The notes under the pieces: generated by a model
Database searches by the model: none
Told to the model about the DNA's origin: nothing
Seen by the model: the letters and a program-made list of their open reading frames with translations, nothing else
From: Rhizobium sp. NLR16a
Lineage (GTDB): Bacteria > Pseudomonadota > Alphaproteobacteria > Rhizobiales > Rhizobiaceae
Assembly (NCBI RefSeq): GCF_017948245.1
Contig: NZ_CP072865.1
Span: 893,501 to 957,500 of the forward strand
Length of the DNA: 64,000 nucleotides
Direction: 5' to 3'
Shown here: positions 45,016 to 55,176 of the stretch, in pieces
Layout of the letters: each line of letters starts with the position of its first letter
How positions within the stretch are numbered: the first letter of the stretch is position 1
Made by a program: the position numbers and the translations under genes

Positions 45016-48000
45016 GTGTTTGAAAATCTCTTTGGTCCGGAAACGGGCAAGCGTGACGGCAGTGAAGTTTTCGCCGCTTTGAAAAAGGCCGCGAGCGAGC
45101 GCATCCTTGTTCTCGACGGCGCCATGGGCACGCAGATCCAGGGGCTCGGCTATGACGAAGACCAGTTCCGCGGAACCCGCTTCATCGGCTGCGCCTGCCA
45201 TCAGAAGGGCAATAACGACCTTCTGATCCTGAGCCAGCCGGATGCGATCGAAGAAATCCATTACAAATACGCCAAGGCCGGCGCCGATATCCTCGAGACC
45301 AACACCTTCTCCTCGACCCGCATCGCCCAGGCCGATTACCAGATGGAAGGCGAGGTCTATGCGCTGAACAAGGAAGGTGCGGAGATCGTCCGCCGCGCGG
45401 CGATCCGCGCCGAACGCGAGGACGGCCGCCGTCGTTTCGTCGCCGGCGCCATCGGTCCAACCAACCGCACCGCCTCGATCTCGCCCGACGTCAACAATCC
45501 TGGCTTCCGCGCCGTCACCTTCGACGACCTCAGGGAAGCCTATGGCGAGCAGATCGACGGGCTGATCGACGGCGGCGCCGACATCATCCTGATCGAGACG
45601 ATCTTCGACACCCTGAATGCCAAGGCCGCGATCTTCGCCTGCGAGGAGCGTTTCGAGGCCAAGGGCGTGCGCCTGCCGGTGATGATCTCCGGCACGATCA
45701 CCGACCTTTCCGGCCGCACGCTCTCCGGCCAGACGCCGTCGGCTTTCTGGAACTCGGTGCGCCACGCCAATCCTTTCACGATCGGCCTCAACTGCGCGCT
45801 CGGGGCTAACGCGATGCGCCCGCACCTGCAGGAGCTTTCGGGCGTCGCCGATACCTTTATCTGCGCCTATCCGAATGCCGGCCTGCCGAACGAGTTCGGC
45901 CAGTACGACGAAACGCCGGAGCTGATGGCGGCACAGATCGACAGCTTCGCGCGTGAAGGCCTGGTCAATATCGTCGGCGGCTGCTGCGGCTCGACGCCGG
46001 AACATATCAGGGCGATTGCCGAGACCGTTGCGAAATACAAGCCGCGCCCGATCCCGGAGCATCGCCCCTTCATGTCGCTGTCGGGTCTCGAACCCTTCGA
46101 ACTGACCAAGGACATTCCTTTCGTCAATGTCGGCGAGCGCACCAACGTCACCGGCTCGGCGAAGTTCCGCAAGCTGATTACCAATGCCGATTACACGCCG
46201 GCACTCGACGTCGCCCGCGACCAGGTCGAAAACGGCGCGCAGGTGATCGACATCAACATGGACGAGGGCCTGATCGATTCCGAGAAGGCGATGGTCGAGT
46301 TCCTCAACCTGATCGCCGCCGAGCCCGACATTGCCCGCGTGCCTGTCATGATCGACTCGTCGAAATTCTCGATCATCGAATCCGGCCTGAAGCGGGTGCA
46401 GGGCAAGCCGATCGTCAACTCGATCTCGCTGAAGGAAGGCGAGGAGAACTTTCTCGCCCAAGCGCGGCTCCTGCGCAATTACGGCGCTGCCGTCGTCGTC
46501 ATGGCCTTCGACGAAACCGGGCAGGCCGACAATTACGACCGCAAGGTCGAGATCTGCACGCGCGCTTACAAGCTGTTGACCGAGAAGATCGGTTTTCCGC
46601 CCGAGGACATCATCTTCGACCCGAACATCTTTGCGGTCGCGACCGGCATCGAAGAGCACAATAATTACGGCGTCGACTTCATAGAGGCGACGCGGACGAT
46701 CCGTGAGCGCATGCCGCTCGTGCATATCTCTGGCGGCGTCTCCAACCTGTCCTTCTCGTTCCGCGGCAACGAGCCGGTGCGCGAGGCGATGCATGCGGTG
46801 TTTCTCTACCACGCCATCCAGGCCGGCATGGACATGGGCATCGTCAATGCCGGCCAGCTCGCCGTCTACGACAACATCGATCCCGAGCTGCGCGAGGCCT
46901 GCGAGGACGTGGTGCTCAACCGCCGCGCCGACAGCACCGAGCGGCTGCTCGAAGTGGCCGAGCGTTTCCGCGGCGCCGGGGCAAAGGAGGGTCGTGTCCA
47001 GGATCTCTCTTGGCGCGAATGGAGCGTCGAGAAGCGTCTCGAACATGCGCTGGTCAACGGCATCACCGAATATATCGAGGCCGATACGGAAGAGGCGCGC
47101 CGGCAGGCCGCCCGGCCGCTGCACGTCATCGAAGGACCGCTGATGGCCGGCATGAACGTCGTCGGCGACCTGTTCGGTTCGGGCAAGATGTTCCTGCCGC
47201 AGGTGGTCAAGTCGGCGCGCGTCATGAAGCAGGCGGTCGCCGTACTGCTGCCCTACATGGAAGAGGAAAAGCGCCTCAACGGCGGCGAGGAACGGCGGTC
47301 GGCAGGCAAGATCCTGATGGCGACGGTCAAGGGTGATGTGCACGATATCGGCAAGAACATCGTCGGCGTCGTGCTCGCCTGCAACAATTACGAGATCGTC
47401 GACCTCGGCGTCATGGTGCCGGCGACGAAGATCCTCGAAACAGCGATCGCCGAAAAGGTCGATATCATCGGCCTTTCCGGCCTGATCACGCCGTCGCTCG
47501 ACGAGATGGTGCATGTCGCGGCCGAAATGGAGCGGCAGGGCTTCGAGATCCCGCTGCTGATCGGCGGTGCCACGACCAGCCGCGTGCATACCGCCGTGAA
47601 GATCCATCCCGGCTACGACAAGGGACAGGCGATCTACGTGACCGATGCGAGCCGCGCCGTCGGCGTCGTCTCGGCGCTGCTCTCGCCAGAAACGCGGCAG
47701 GGTTACGTCGACGATGTAAGAGCCGAATATGCCAAGGTGGCCGCCGCTCATGCCCGGAGCGAAGCGGAGAAGGTGCGCCTGCCGCTGGCACGAGCCCGCG
47801 AGAATGCGCATAAGGTCGACTGGTCGGCCTACAAGCCGACGAGGCCTGAGTTCTTCGGCACGCGGGTGTTCGAGGATTACGATCTGGCCGAGCTTGCCAG
47901 ATATATCGACTGGACGCCGTTCTTCCAGACCTGGGAATTGCGCGGCCGTTTCCCGGCCATTCTCGAAGACGAGAAGCAGGGCGAGGCGGCGCGTGCGCTC

Positions 48001-48789
48001 TGGGCCGATGCGCAGGCCATGCTGAAGAAGATCATCGGCGAGAAGTGGTTCCGCCCGCGCGCCGTCATCGGCTTCTGGCCGGCCGGCGCTGTCGGCGACG
48101 ATATCCGCCTCTTCACGGATGAAAGCCGCAGCAAGGAGCTTGCCACTTTCTACACGCTTCGCCAGCAGCTTTCGAAGCGGGACGGGCGGGCGAACGTGGC
48201 GCTTTCGGACTTCGTGGCGCCTGTCACCAGCGGCGTTCAGGACTATGTCGGCGGCTTCGTGGTAACGGCCGGCATCGAGGAAATCGCCATTGCCGAACGG
48301 TTTGAGCGGTCGAACGACGACTATTCCTCAATCCTCGTCAAGGCGCTGGCCGACCGCTTCGCCGAAGCCTTTGCCGAGCGCATGCATGAGCAGGTGCGGC
48401 GCGAATATTGGGGCTATGCAAGAGATGAGCACCTCAGCAACGAGGATCTGATCGGCGAAGCCTATGCCGGCATCCGTCCGGCGCCCGGTTATCCCGCCCA
48501 GCCCGACCACACGGAAAAGGCAACGCTCTTCAAGTTGCTCGATGCGGAAAAAGCCGCCGGAGTGAAACTGACTGAAAGCTATGCGATGTGGCCCGGCTCC
48601 TCCGTATCCGGCATCTATATCGGCCACCCCGACTCCTATTATTTCGGCGTCGCCAAGGTCGAGCGCGATCAGGTGGAGGACTATGCCAAGCGCAAGGGCA
48701 TGGAGGTTTCCGATGTCGAGCGTTGGCTCGGGCCGGTACTGAATTATGTGCCGCGCAAGGCGGATGAGGAGATTGAGGACGCGGCGTAG
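45016..48789 (+). CDS. metH: Cobalamin-dependent methionine synthase
   Basis: The product transfers methyl from methyltetrahydrofolate to homocysteine through B12. It is 1257 residues from the GTG at 45016, which has AAGGAG before it. The order is: homocysteine domain with zinc Cys260, Cys323 and Cys324 (GLNCALG; GGCCGS), pterin domain ([17 protein letters not shown], about residue 373), B12-binding cap and DVHDIGKN with His776 as the lower cobalt ligand, and the C-terminal SAM-activation domain ([12 protein letters not shown], about 1155). All four domains are complete. The palindrome just upstream suggests control by the SAH level. Confidence 0.97.
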   Translation: MFENLFGPETGKRDGSEVFAALKKAASERILVLDGAMGTQIQGLGYDEDQFRGTRFIGCACHQKGNNDLLILSQPDAIEEIHYKYAKAGADILETNTFSSTRIAQADYQMEGEVYALNKEGAEIVRRAAIRAEREDGRRRFVAGAIGPTNRTASISPDVNNPGFRAVTFDDLREAYGEQIDGLIDGGADIILIETIFDTLNAKAAIFACEERFEAKGVRLPVMISGTITDLSGRTLSGQTPSAFWNSVRHANPFTIGLNCALGANAMRPHLQELSGVADTFICAYPNAGLPNEFGQYDETPELMAAQIDSFAREGLVNIVGGCCGSTPEHIRAIAETVAKYKPRPIPEHRPFMSLSGLEPFELTKDIPFVNVGERTNVTGSAKFRKLITNADYTPALDVARDQVENGAQVIDINMDEGLIDSEKAMVEFLNLIAAEPDIARVPVMIDSSKFSIIESGLKRVQGKPIVNSISLKEGEENFLAQARLLRNYGAAVVVMAFDETGQADNYDRKVEICTRAYKLLTEKIGFPPEDIIFDPNIFAVATGIEEHNNYGVDFIEATRTIRERMPLVHISGGVSNLSFSFRGNEPVREAMHAVFLYHAIQAGMDMGIVNAGQLAVYDNIDPELREACEDVVLNRRADSTERLLEVAERFRGAGAKEGRVQDLSWREWSVEKRLEHALVNGITEYIEADTEEARRQAARPLHVIEGPLMAGMNVVGDLFGSGKMFLPQVVKSARVMKQAVAVLLPYMEEEKRLNGGEERRSAGKILMATVKGDVHDIGKNIVGVVLACNNYEIVDLGVMVPATKILETAIAEKVDIIGLSGLITPSLDEMVHVAAEMERQGFEIPLLIGGATTSRVHTAVKIHPGYDKGQAIYVTDASRAVGVVSALLSPETRQGYVDDVRAEYAKVAAAHARSEAEKVRLPLARARENAHKVDWSAYKPTRPEFFGTRVFEDYDLAELARYIDWTPFFQTWELRGRFPAILEDEKQGEAARALWADAQAMLKKIIGEKWFRPRAVIGFWPAGAVGDDIRLFTDESRSKELATFYTLRQQLSKRDGRANVALSDFVAPVTSGVQDYVGGFVVTAGIEEIAIAERFERSNDDYSSILVKALADRFAEAFAERMHEQVRREYWGYARDEHLSNEDLIGEAYAGIRPAPGYPAQPDHTEKATLFKLLDAEKAAGVKLTESYAMWPGSSVSGIYIGHPDSYYFGVAKVERDQVEDYAKRKGMEVSDVERWLGPVLNYVPRKADEEIEDAA

Positions 48790-48827
48790 AGACGTTCGCC
48801 GCTGTTAATACAATGAACCAAGAGACG

Positions 48828-48868
48828 ATGAAGCCGGAAAGTGATTCAGTTTCCGGCTTCATGCTTTT
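48828..48868 (+). terminator. metH intrinsic terminator
   Basis: The arms atgaagccggaaa (48828-48840) and tttccggcttcat (48850-48862) are a perfect 13-bp match followed by GCTTTT. It lies 40 bp after the metH stop. Confidence 0.85.
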
Positions 48869-48948
48869 GAAATTGAACGTGAAAACTATGCTGCAGCTTT
48901 GATTTTGCCGCATGTCGTCCCTCGAAAGCCGCTCTTGAGCGATAGGCA

Positions 48949-49377
48949 TCAGCGGCGGACGGGATCGCTCTTCCTGGCTTTGGCAAGATCAAGAAATTTC
49001 CCTTTGATCGTTACGAAAAGACTGGGCGGAATGAAGCCGTAGGCGAATATTCCCTCGCTGCCCGGTACGGGCGAAAGCCCGCCATTCGGCCATTCATCGA
49101 TATTATGTTCGGAGACGATGACCCAACTCGGCGCGTCGTCCAGACCGATTGCCTGCTTCACTTTCGGCGGGATTTCTATTCCGACCGTGTCGCCGGATGG
49201 CGGCGTATGCGTGATCGGCAGCAGAACGACGTAGCGCGGATTGGCGAGGCTATCGCTTGCCGCGACGAGGCAGGCGGGCCTGTCCTTGCCTTGGTCGCGA
49301 CCCGCCGATGCTTCGCGCGACCAGAGGTAATCATAGCGCACGACGAGGCCGGGCTTAGGTTCGGGAATTGCGGCCAT
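48949..49377 (-). CDS. PemK/MazF-type toxin of a type II toxin-antitoxin pair
   Basis: The 142-residue product has the MazF/PemK-like barrel: GLVVRYDYLWSREASAGRDQ, RPACLVAASDSLANPRYVVL, LPITHTPPSG, AIGLDDAPSWVIVSEHNIDE. The family acts as mRNA interferases. Residues correspond to a divergent branch, so activity is inferred. The gene begins 6 bp after the antitoxin stop, in the same direction. It is convergent with metH. Confidence 0.82.
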   Translation of the reverse strand: MAAIPEPKPGLVVRYDYLWSREASAGRDQGKDRPACLVAASDSLANPRYVVLLPITHTPPSGDTVGIEIPPKVKQAIGLDDAPSWVIVSEHNIDEWPNGGLSPVPGSEGIFAYGFIPPSLFVTIKGKFLDLAKARKSDPVRR

Positions 49378-49383
49378 GCGGCT

Positions 49384-49638
49384 TTATTTCAGCAGTTCAT
49401 CGAGAGGGGCATGCGCGGCATCCATCTCCGCTCTTTCGACGGCATCGATGACGACGGACAAGGCGTCGGCTGTGACGTGCGTCCGCTGCGCGGCGGCCCT
49501 CAGCCAATCATAGTGCTCGGCCGACATCAGCACGAATTCGCGGCGGCCATGACGGGTGATTTCGACAGGCTCGCGCTGTGCCTGATGCTGAAACTCACCG
49601 AATTTTCGCTGAAACTCCAGAGACGTGGTTCGAGTCAC
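49384..49638 (-). CDS. Phd/YefM-type antitoxin
   Basis: The 84-residue product starts at GTG 49638. TRTTSLEFQRKFGEFQHQAQ, then PVEITRHGRREFVLMSAEHY, is the Phd/YefM DNA-binding half; the C-terminal half (AQRTHVTADALSVVIDAVER, AEMDAAHAPLDELLK) should wrap the toxin. It precedes the PemK-type gene, as expected for autoregulated pairs. A 14-bp palindrome lies 28 bp upstream. Confidence 0.85.
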   Translation of the reverse strand: MTRTTSLEFQRKFGEFQHQAQREPVEITRHGRREFVLMSAEHYDWLRAAAQRTHVTADALSVVIDAVERAEMDAAHAPLDELLK

Positions 49639-49665
49639 GATAGGATTCCAAACTTCAATACGCGG

Positions 49666-49679
49666 ATTATACGTATAAT
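49666..49679. promoter_or_regulatory. 14-bp perfect palindrome, candidate TA operator
   Basis: attatacgtataat is self-complementary. It lies directly before the antitoxin gene and overlaps a likely -10 region. Phd-type antitoxins autoregulate through such sites. Confidence 0.65.
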
Positions 49680-49697
49680 TTGGATAAGCTCAAGCCG

Positions 49698-50462
49698 TCA
49701 GCTCACCCCGATCGTCAGCTCGGCCACGAAGTCGTAGGCATCGCCGCGATAGAGCGAGCGGGTGAACTCCACGGCACGGCCGGAGCCGAGATAGGAGATG
49801 CGTTCGATCGACAGGCCGGCCGCACCCACGGAGACGCCGAGAAGCTGGGCGTCGGCTTCCTTCATATTGGTCGCCGAAATGCGCTGGACGGCGCGCACCG
49901 GACGGACGTTGAGGCGTTCGAGTTCGGCGTAGAGCGAATTGGTGACGGAGGAGGGATCGGGGAGGAATTCGCCGGAGACGCTGGCATTCTCGATTGCCAG
50001 CGGCTGGTCGTCGGCGATCCGCAGGCGCGAGAGGCGCGAAACCTTCACGCCCGCGGCGAGGCCAAGGATCATCATCTCGTCGGGCGAGGGGGTATGAATG
50101 CCCTTATGCAGCCATTCCGAGCGGGAGGACATGCCGCGGCGTGCCATGTCTTCGGTGAAAGAGGTGAGCTGCGACAGGCGCTGCTCGACCTTGGAGACCG
50201 GCTTGGCGACAAAGGTGCCCGAGCCGTGGCGGCGCACCAACAGGCCGTCGGCGACGAGTTCGTCGATCGCCTTGCGCACGGTGACCCGGCTGACGGCGGC
50301 AAGTTCGGCGATGTCGCGCTCCGGCGGCAGCGCGTCGCCGTGACCAAGCGTGCCGGCGCGCACGGCCTCTTCGAGCGTGCGGCGCAGCTTGACGTAGAGC
50401 GGGCCGGTGCCGGCCGCCTGCAGGCGTTCCAGGGAGAGGATTGTGGCGAGATCATCGGTCAT
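49698..50462 (-). CDS. GntR-family regulator, HutC/UTRA type
   Basis: The 254-residue product has the GntR winged HTH (LPPERDIAELAAVSRVTVRK, AIDELVADGLLVRRHGSGTF) and a UTRA effector domain (SQLTSFTEDMARRGMSSRSE, LSRLRIADDQPLAIENASVS, GLSIERISYLGSGRAVEFTR). The type includes NagR/YvoA, which senses phosphorylated amino sugars. It overlaps the kinase gene by 4 bp (ATGA), so both are in one operon, and is the likely regulator of both divergent units. Confidence 0.92.
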   Translation of the reverse strand: MTDDLATILSLERLQAAGTGPLYVKLRRTLEEAVRAGTLGHGDALPPERDIAELAAVSRVTVRKAIDELVADGLLVRRHGSGTFVAKPVSKVEQRLSQLTSFTEDMARRGMSSRSEWLHKGIHTPSPDEMMILGLAAGVKVSRLSRLRIADDQPLAIENASVSGEFLPDPSSVTNSLYAELERLNVRPVRAVQRISATNMKEADAQLLGVSVGAAGLSIERISYLGSGRAVEFTRSLYRGDAYDFVAELTIGVS

Positions 50463-51343
50463 GCCGCACCTCTCTGTCGCTCATTCAGGAGCTTGACCGC
50501 AAGTTCCACCGCGCCTTGAAGGGCATCGTTTTTCGGTTTGGCAAGCAGCGGCCTGTAGCGTTGGGGAAGCCAGGGCTCATAGGCTACCGCAAGACCGCCA
50601 AGCAGGCAGATTGACGGGCATCCGGGCCAGAGCAGCGCTTCAAGGCTTTCGCCGATCGCCGTTGCCGCGTCCGTGACGATGGCGACCGCGACCGTATCGC
50701 CCCTCGTTGCATGTTCGAAGACTGCAGGCGCGTAACGGGCAAAATCCGTCGGTCTTGCCGAATGCGCAAATTCGACAATGCGCTCGGGATCATTGCCGTA
50801 TTCGGCCATGACCGCTTCGGTGATCGCGGAAGCCGGGCGCACGCCGTCATGGGCGAGCAGCGATCGTTCCATGAGGTCGCGGCCCAGGCGGGCGCCGCTT
50901 GCCTGGTCGCCGACGACGAAGCCCCAGCCGCCGATGCCGTTCAGCCGACCGTCTTTCCGGGCGTTATAGACCGAGCCGGTGCCGAAAGCACCGACAATGC
51001 CGTCGCCATCGCCGAGCGCGCCCTGGAGCGCGATCAGCGCGTCGGTAACAACGCGGCCTTCGGCAAAGGGCAGGGCCTTTTCGATTCGCTGGCCATAATC
51101 CGTGACGTTGGCGCCAGCGACGCCGACGACCGCTGCGACGGAGGAAATTGTTTCCGCGGCGAGCCCGGCATCGCGCAAAGCCTGCCGGGCGGAGTCGACG
51201 ATATTGAGAAGAGAATTGTCCAGATCGGACAGGATATTGGCAGGCCCCGATTTGCCGCGGCCGATGATAGTGCCGTTTCTGTCCGCGACCGCGGCCCGGC
51301 AGCTCGTTCCGCCGCCATCTATGCCGATTGCAAGCTCTGTCAT
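50459..51343 (-). CDS. BadF/BadG-type N-acetylglucosamine kinase-like protein
   Basis: The 294-residue product is of the ASKHA superfamily: phosphate-1 loop IGIDGGGTSCRAAVADRNGT, GVAGANVTDYGQRIEKALPF, and GIVGAFGTGSVYNARKDGRL, GGWGFVVGDQASGARLGRDL. This is the pattern of GlcNAc kinases of the BadF/BadG/NAGK group. It is encoded at the head of the minus-strand unit with a GntR gene, divergent from a sugar importer. The substrate, GlcNAc or glucosamine, is inferred from the family and context. Confidence 0.88.
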   Translation of the reverse strand: MTELAIGIDGGGTSCRAAVADRNGTIIGRGKSGPANILSDLDNSLLNIVDSARQALRDAGLAAETISSVAAVVGVAGANVTDYGQRIEKALPFAEGRVVTDALIALQGALGDGDGIVGAFGTGSVYNARKDGRLNGIGGWGFVVGDQASGARLGRDLMERSLLAHDGVRPASAITEAVMAEYGNDPERIVEFAHSARPTDFARYAPAVFEHATRGDTVAVAIVTDAATAIGESLEALLWPGCPSICLLGGLAVAYEPWLPQRYRPLLAKPKNDALQGAVELAVKLLNERQRGAA

Positions 51344-51386
51344 CGGACCTCCGAATACGCCGTTCCCACCTGTTTTTCCTACAATA

Positions 51387-51400
51387 CCAAAAAAATACCA
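51387..51400. promoter_or_regulatory. Operator candidate, left copy
   Basis: ccaaaaaaatacca lies 44 bp upstream of the kinase start. The same 14-mer occurs as the reverse complement at 51514-51527, near the importer side. This suggests a shared GntR-type operator. Confidence 0.6.
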
Positions 51401-51513
51401 TTTACCAAGTGGGAATGGCTGAGAAATTGCGCCTTTTTATCTATTTGATTTTACTTAATAAAAATTTTTAATGAAGCCGTGGAGGCCAAAAAGTTAAAAT
51501 TCGTCTGGACAAT

Positions 51514-51527
51514 TGGTATTTTTTTGG
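51514..51527. promoter_or_regulatory. Operator candidate, right copy
   Basis: tggtatttttttgg is the exact reverse complement of the left copy. The two sites are 113 bp apart. The rest of the gap (51344-51870) holds no gene, including about 340 bp between this site and the binding-protein ATG. Confidence 0.6.
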
Positions 51528-51870
51528 CCTTAATTCGACAAAAGGGAACAGCGTTTCGAAGCCCACGAAAACCGGCAGCAGAGCCAAGCCGGAACCGCTT
51601 CGAGGATGATTGCCAGAATGCCAGCGGCCTGTTGGTCCGGCGATGGAATTCAGGCATCCATTGGCTTTCCCATGATTTTCGGCGCGTCCGGTGCAGTCAC
51701 CGAAAAGCGCGCAGTCCGGCCGCAGGCGATCCGCCTTCGTGTCCGTCGAGCTTTCGGGACCGGCAGCCGCTGGCGGTCCTCCAAGGGGCGTTGGGTGTTT
51801 CCTCATACACGCCAATTGCTTGTTTCAGATCGAAAACGGCGCTTTCCGGCGCTAAAAACAGGAGAGGGAA

Positions 51871-53130
51871 ATGAAAAACACTGCTCTGAAAAGCCTGCTG
51901 CTTGCCTCAAGCCTGCTGACGTCGGCAGGTCTCGTCCATGCCGCCGATGTCACGCTGACCGTCGAAAGCTGGCGTAACGACGACCTGCAGATCTGGCAGG
52001 AAAAGATCATTCCGGCGTTCGAAGCGAAAAACCCCGGTATCAAAGTCGTCTTCTCGCCGACCGCGCCGACTGAATACAACGCTTCGCTGAACGCCAAGCT
52101 CGATGCCGGTTCCGCAGGCGATATCATCACCTGCCGTCCGTTCGATGCCTCGCTCGAACTCTTCAATAAGAAGCAGCTCGTCGATATCACCAGCCTGCCG
52201 GGCATGGAGAATTTCTCGCCGGTCGCCAAGGCCGCCTGGACGACCGACGACGGCAAGTCGACCTTCTGCGTGCCGATGGCTTCGGTCATCCACGGCTTCA
52301 TCTACAACAAGGATGCCTTCGACAAGCTCGGCATCTCCGTGCCGAAGACGCAGGACGAGTTCTACGCAGCCCTCGATAAGATCAAGGCCGATGGCACCTA
52401 TATTCCGCTTGCCATGGGCACGAAGGATCTCTGGGAAGCCGCCACCATGGGCTACCAGAACATCGGCCCGAACTACTGGAAGGGTGAAGAGGGCCGCGAA
52501 GCCCTGATCGCGGGCAAGCAGAAGCTGACCGATCCGGAGTGGGTCAAACCGTTTGAGGAACTTGCCAAGTGGAAGCCTTATCTCGGTGACGGTTTCGAAG
52601 CCCAGACCTATTCGGACAGCCAGAACCTCTTCACGCTCGGCCGCGCCGCGATCTATCCGGCTGGTTCCTGGGAAATTGCGCTCTTCAACACGCAGGCGCA
52701 GTTCAAGATGGGCGCCTTCCCGCCGCCGGTTCCGAAGGCCGGTGACCAGGGCTACATCTCCGACCATCCCGATATCGGCGTCGCCTTGAACGCGAAGAGC
52801 ACGCATGCCGAGGAAGCCAAGAAGTTCCTCAGCTGGGTCGCTTCGCCTGAGTTCGCCGATATCTACGCCAATGCACTGCCGGGCTTCTTCAGCCTGAACT
52901 CCAACCCGGTGAAGATGTCCGATCCGCTTGCTCAGGAATTCGTCTCCTGGCGCGGCCCGTACAAGTCGACCGTGCGTTCGACCTACCAGATCCTGTCGCG
53001 CGGCACGCCGAACCTTGAAAACGAGACCTGGGTCGAATCGGCCAATGTGATCAACGGCACGGATACGCCGAAGGTCGCCGCCGAGAAGCTGCAGAAGGGC
53101 CTCGACAGCTGGTACAAGCCGGCCAAGTGA
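51871..53130 (+). CDS. Extracellular sugar-binding protein of ABC importer
   Basis: The 419-residue product has a signal peptide (SLLLASSLLTSAGLVHAADV) and the family-1 sugar-binding fold: TLTVESWRNDDLQIWQEKII, PTEYNASLNAKLDAGSAGDI, PFDASLELFNKKQLVDITSL, GFIYNKDAFDKLGISVPKTQ. The GAGGAGAGGGAA-type ribosome site (AGGAGAGGGAA) lies before the ATG. It is the first gene of the importer unit; a palindromic repeat separates it from the permeases. GlcNAc or chito-oligosaccharides are the likely substrates, given the divergent kinase. Confidence 0.92.
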   Translation: MKNTALKSLLLASSLLTSAGLVHAADVTLTVESWRNDDLQIWQEKIIPAFEAKNPGIKVVFSPTAPTEYNASLNAKLDAGSAGDIITCRPFDASLELFNKKQLVDITSLPGMENFSPVAKAAWTTDDGKSTFCVPMASVIHGFIYNKDAFDKLGISVPKTQDEFYAALDKIKADGTYIPLAMGTKDLWEAATMGYQNIGPNYWKGEEGREALIAGKQKLTDPEWVKPFEELAKWKPYLGDGFEAQTYSDSQNLFTLGRAAIYPAGSWEIALFNTQAQFKMGAFPPPVPKAGDQGYISDHPDIGVALNAKSTHAEEAKKFLSWVASPEFADIYANALPGFFSLNSNPVKMSDPLAQEFVSWRGPYKSTVRSTYQILSRGTPNLENETWVESANVINGTDTPKVAAEKLQKGLDSWYKPAK

Positions 53131-53137
53131 TGTGAAA

Positions 53138-53275
53138 CCCCTCCCCAACCCCTTCCTACAAGGGGAGGGGCTTAGCCTGCCGCAAAAAAAGCGGTTCCGG
53201 CAGGGAGGGAATCGCTCCGCGAGTCTTCTTCCCCCTTGTGGGGAAGATGGCCGGAAGGCCAAAAGGGGTCTTTCG
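53138..53275. repeat. Palindromic repeat between binding-protein and permease genes
   Basis: The element begins cccctccccaacccctt...acaaggggagggg and ends with ccccttgtggggaag...aaaaggggtctttcg. It is the same family as the 38953-39043 element, in an equivalent place in a different operon. Confidence 0.8.
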
Positions 53276-53379
53276 TCACGCAGAGGCATGGCGGTTCGCC
53301 TTAGCGAAGAAGCACCCTGACGGTGCATAATAGTCCAGCTTCCCGGCACCAAGATCTATCTAGCAACAAGGCAAAAGCC

Positions 53380-54327
53380 ATGAGCGAAACCCACAACGCG
53401 GCCGAAATCGTCCCGATCAAGCGCCCGGTGCGCTGGCACATCTTCGTCTTCATGCTGCCCGCCGTGATCGTTTATTCCGCCGTCATGGTGCTGCCGCTCA
53501 TCGAGACGCTCAGGCTGTCGCTTTACAACACGGTCGACGGGCAATCAGCTTTTGTCGGACTTGCGAATTTCAAGGTTCTGTTCGGCGATCCGCGCTGGGC
53601 GCATGATTTCTGGAACGCGCTCGTCAACAATCTGATCTTCTTCGCCATCCATATGTGCGTGCAGAACCCGATCGGCATTGCGCTCGCAGCCCTGCTTTCG
53701 GTGCCGAAGCTGCGCGGTGTCGCCTTCTACCGCACGGCGATGTTCCTGCCGACGCTGCTCTCCTTCGTCATCGTCGGTTTCATCTGGAAGCTGATCCTTT
53801 CACCGATCTGGGGTGTCGCGCCCTGGATGCTCGATCTCATCGGCCTGAAATTCCTGTTCGCACCTTGGCTCGGCAAGCCGGGTTCGGCGCTGATCGCCGT
53901 GTCGCTGATCTCGAACTGGCAGTATATCGGCATTCCCATGATGCTGATCTATGCAGCGCTTCTCAGCATCCCCGAAGAGGTGATCGAGGCTGCCGAATGC
54001 GACGGCGTCACCGGCTGGGCGCAGTTCTGGAAGATCAAGCTGCCGCTCATCCTGCCGGCGATCGGCATCATCTCTATCCTCACCTTCGTCGGCAATTTCA
54101 ACGCATTCGACCTGATCTACACCGTGCAGGGGGCGCTTGCCGGGCCTGACATGTCGACCGACATTCTCGGCACGCTGCTCTACCGCACCTTCTTCGGTTT
54201 CCAGCTGCAGCTCGGCGACCGCTCGATGGGTGCGACGATCGCCACCGTGATGTTCCTCATCATTCTCGCCGGCGTCTCGCTTTATCTCTTCGTCATCCAG
54301 CGGCGCATGCGTCGCTACCAGTTCTGA
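53380..54327 (+). CDS. Sugar ABC transporter permease 1
   Basis: The 315-residue inner-membrane protein has six TM segments (FVFMLPAVIVYSAVMVLPLI first) and the EAA loop EVIEAAECDGVTGWAQFWKIKLPLILPA. This is the MalF-like subunit. The ATG at 53380 is the only start that gives the family-typical N-terminus. It is followed 9 bp later by the second permease. Confidence 0.92.
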   Translation: MSETHNAAEIVPIKRPVRWHIFVFMLPAVIVYSAVMVLPLIETLRLSLYNTVDGQSAFVGLANFKVLFGDPRWAHDFWNALVNNLIFFAIHMCVQNPIGIALAALLSVPKLRGVAFYRTAMFLPTLLSFVIVGFIWKLILSPIWGVAPWMLDLIGLKFLFAPWLGKPGSALIAVSLISNWQYIGIPMMLIYAALLSIPEEVIEAAECDGVTGWAQFWKIKLPLILPAIGIISILTFVGNFNAFDLIYTVQGALAGPDMSTDILGTLLYRTFFGFQLQLGDRSMGATIATVMFLIILAGVSLYLFVIQRRMRRYQF

Positions 54328-54336
54328 GGAGCGCGC

Positions 54337-55176
54337 ATGTCCAAGGCACGCACATCTCCCATCCGCACCGGCCTCGTGCACCTGGCGCTCAGCACCTATA
54401 CGCTGGTCGCGCTGTTTCCGGTATTTCTGACGATCGTCAACTCGTTCAAGGATCGCGCCTCGATCTTCCGTGAGCCGCTGATGATCCCGACGCCGTCGAC
54501 CTTCAGCCTCGTCGGCTATCAGACGGTGCTGGGGCAAGGCGATTTCGCCACCTATTTCCAGAACAGCTTCGTCGTCACGATCGTCTCGATCCTCTTGGTG
54601 CTGCTCTTCGGCGCCATGGCGGCCTTTGCGCTGTCGGAATACCGCTTTCGCGGCAACTTGCTGCTCGGGCTCTATATGGCGATCGGCATCATGATCCCGA
54701 TCCGCCTCGGCACGGTGGCGATCCTGCAGGGCATGGTGGCGGCCGGCCTGGTCAATACGCTGACGGCGCTGATCCTCGTCTACACCGCGCAGGGCATACC
54801 GCTGGCGATCTTCATCCTGTCGGAATTCATGCGCACGGTTTCGGACGATCTCAAGAATGCCGGGCGTATCGACGGGCTTTCCGAATATGCGATCTTCTTC
54901 CGCCTGGTGCTGCCGCTGGTGCGCCCGGCCATGGCGACGGTCGCCGTCTTCACCATGATCCCGATCTGGAACGACCTCTGGTTCCCGCTGATCCTGGCGC
55001 CTGCGGAAAGCACCAAGACGGTGACGCTCGGCTCGCAGATCTTCATCGGCCAGTTCGTCACCAACTGGAATGCGGTGCTGGCGGCCTTGTCGCTCGCGAT
55101 CCTGCCTATCCTCGTCCTTTACGTCATCTTCTCGCGGCAACTGATCCGCGGCATCACCTCTGGAGCCGTCAAATGA
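54337..55176 (+). CDS. Sugar ABC transporter permease 2
   Basis: The 279-residue MalG-like permease has the EAA loop DDLKNAGRIDGLSEYAIFFRLVLPLVRPA and the usual six TM segments. The stop overlaps the next gene's start (ATGA), so the oxidoreductase is coupled to the transporter. GAGGAGCGC precedes the ATG. Confidence 0.92.
   Translation: MSKARTSPIRTGLVHLALSTYTLVALFPVFLTIVNSFKDRASIFREPLMIPTPSTFSLVGYQTVLGQGDFATYFQNSFVVTIVSILLVLLFGAMAAFALSEYRFRGNLLLGLYMAIGIMIPIRLGTVAILQGMVAAGLVNTLTALILVYTAQGIPLAIFILSEFMRTVSDDLKNAGRIDGLSEYAIFFRLVLPLVRPAMATVAVFTMIPIWNDLWFPLILAPAESTKTVTLGSQIFIGQFVTNWNAVLAALSLAILPILVLYVIFSRQLIRGITSGAVK

Noticed and set aside
45001..47811. 936-residue antisense ORF opposite metH
   Set aside because: The metH frame has full-length family motifs; the antisense frame is the usual GC-skew shadow with no recognisable domain.
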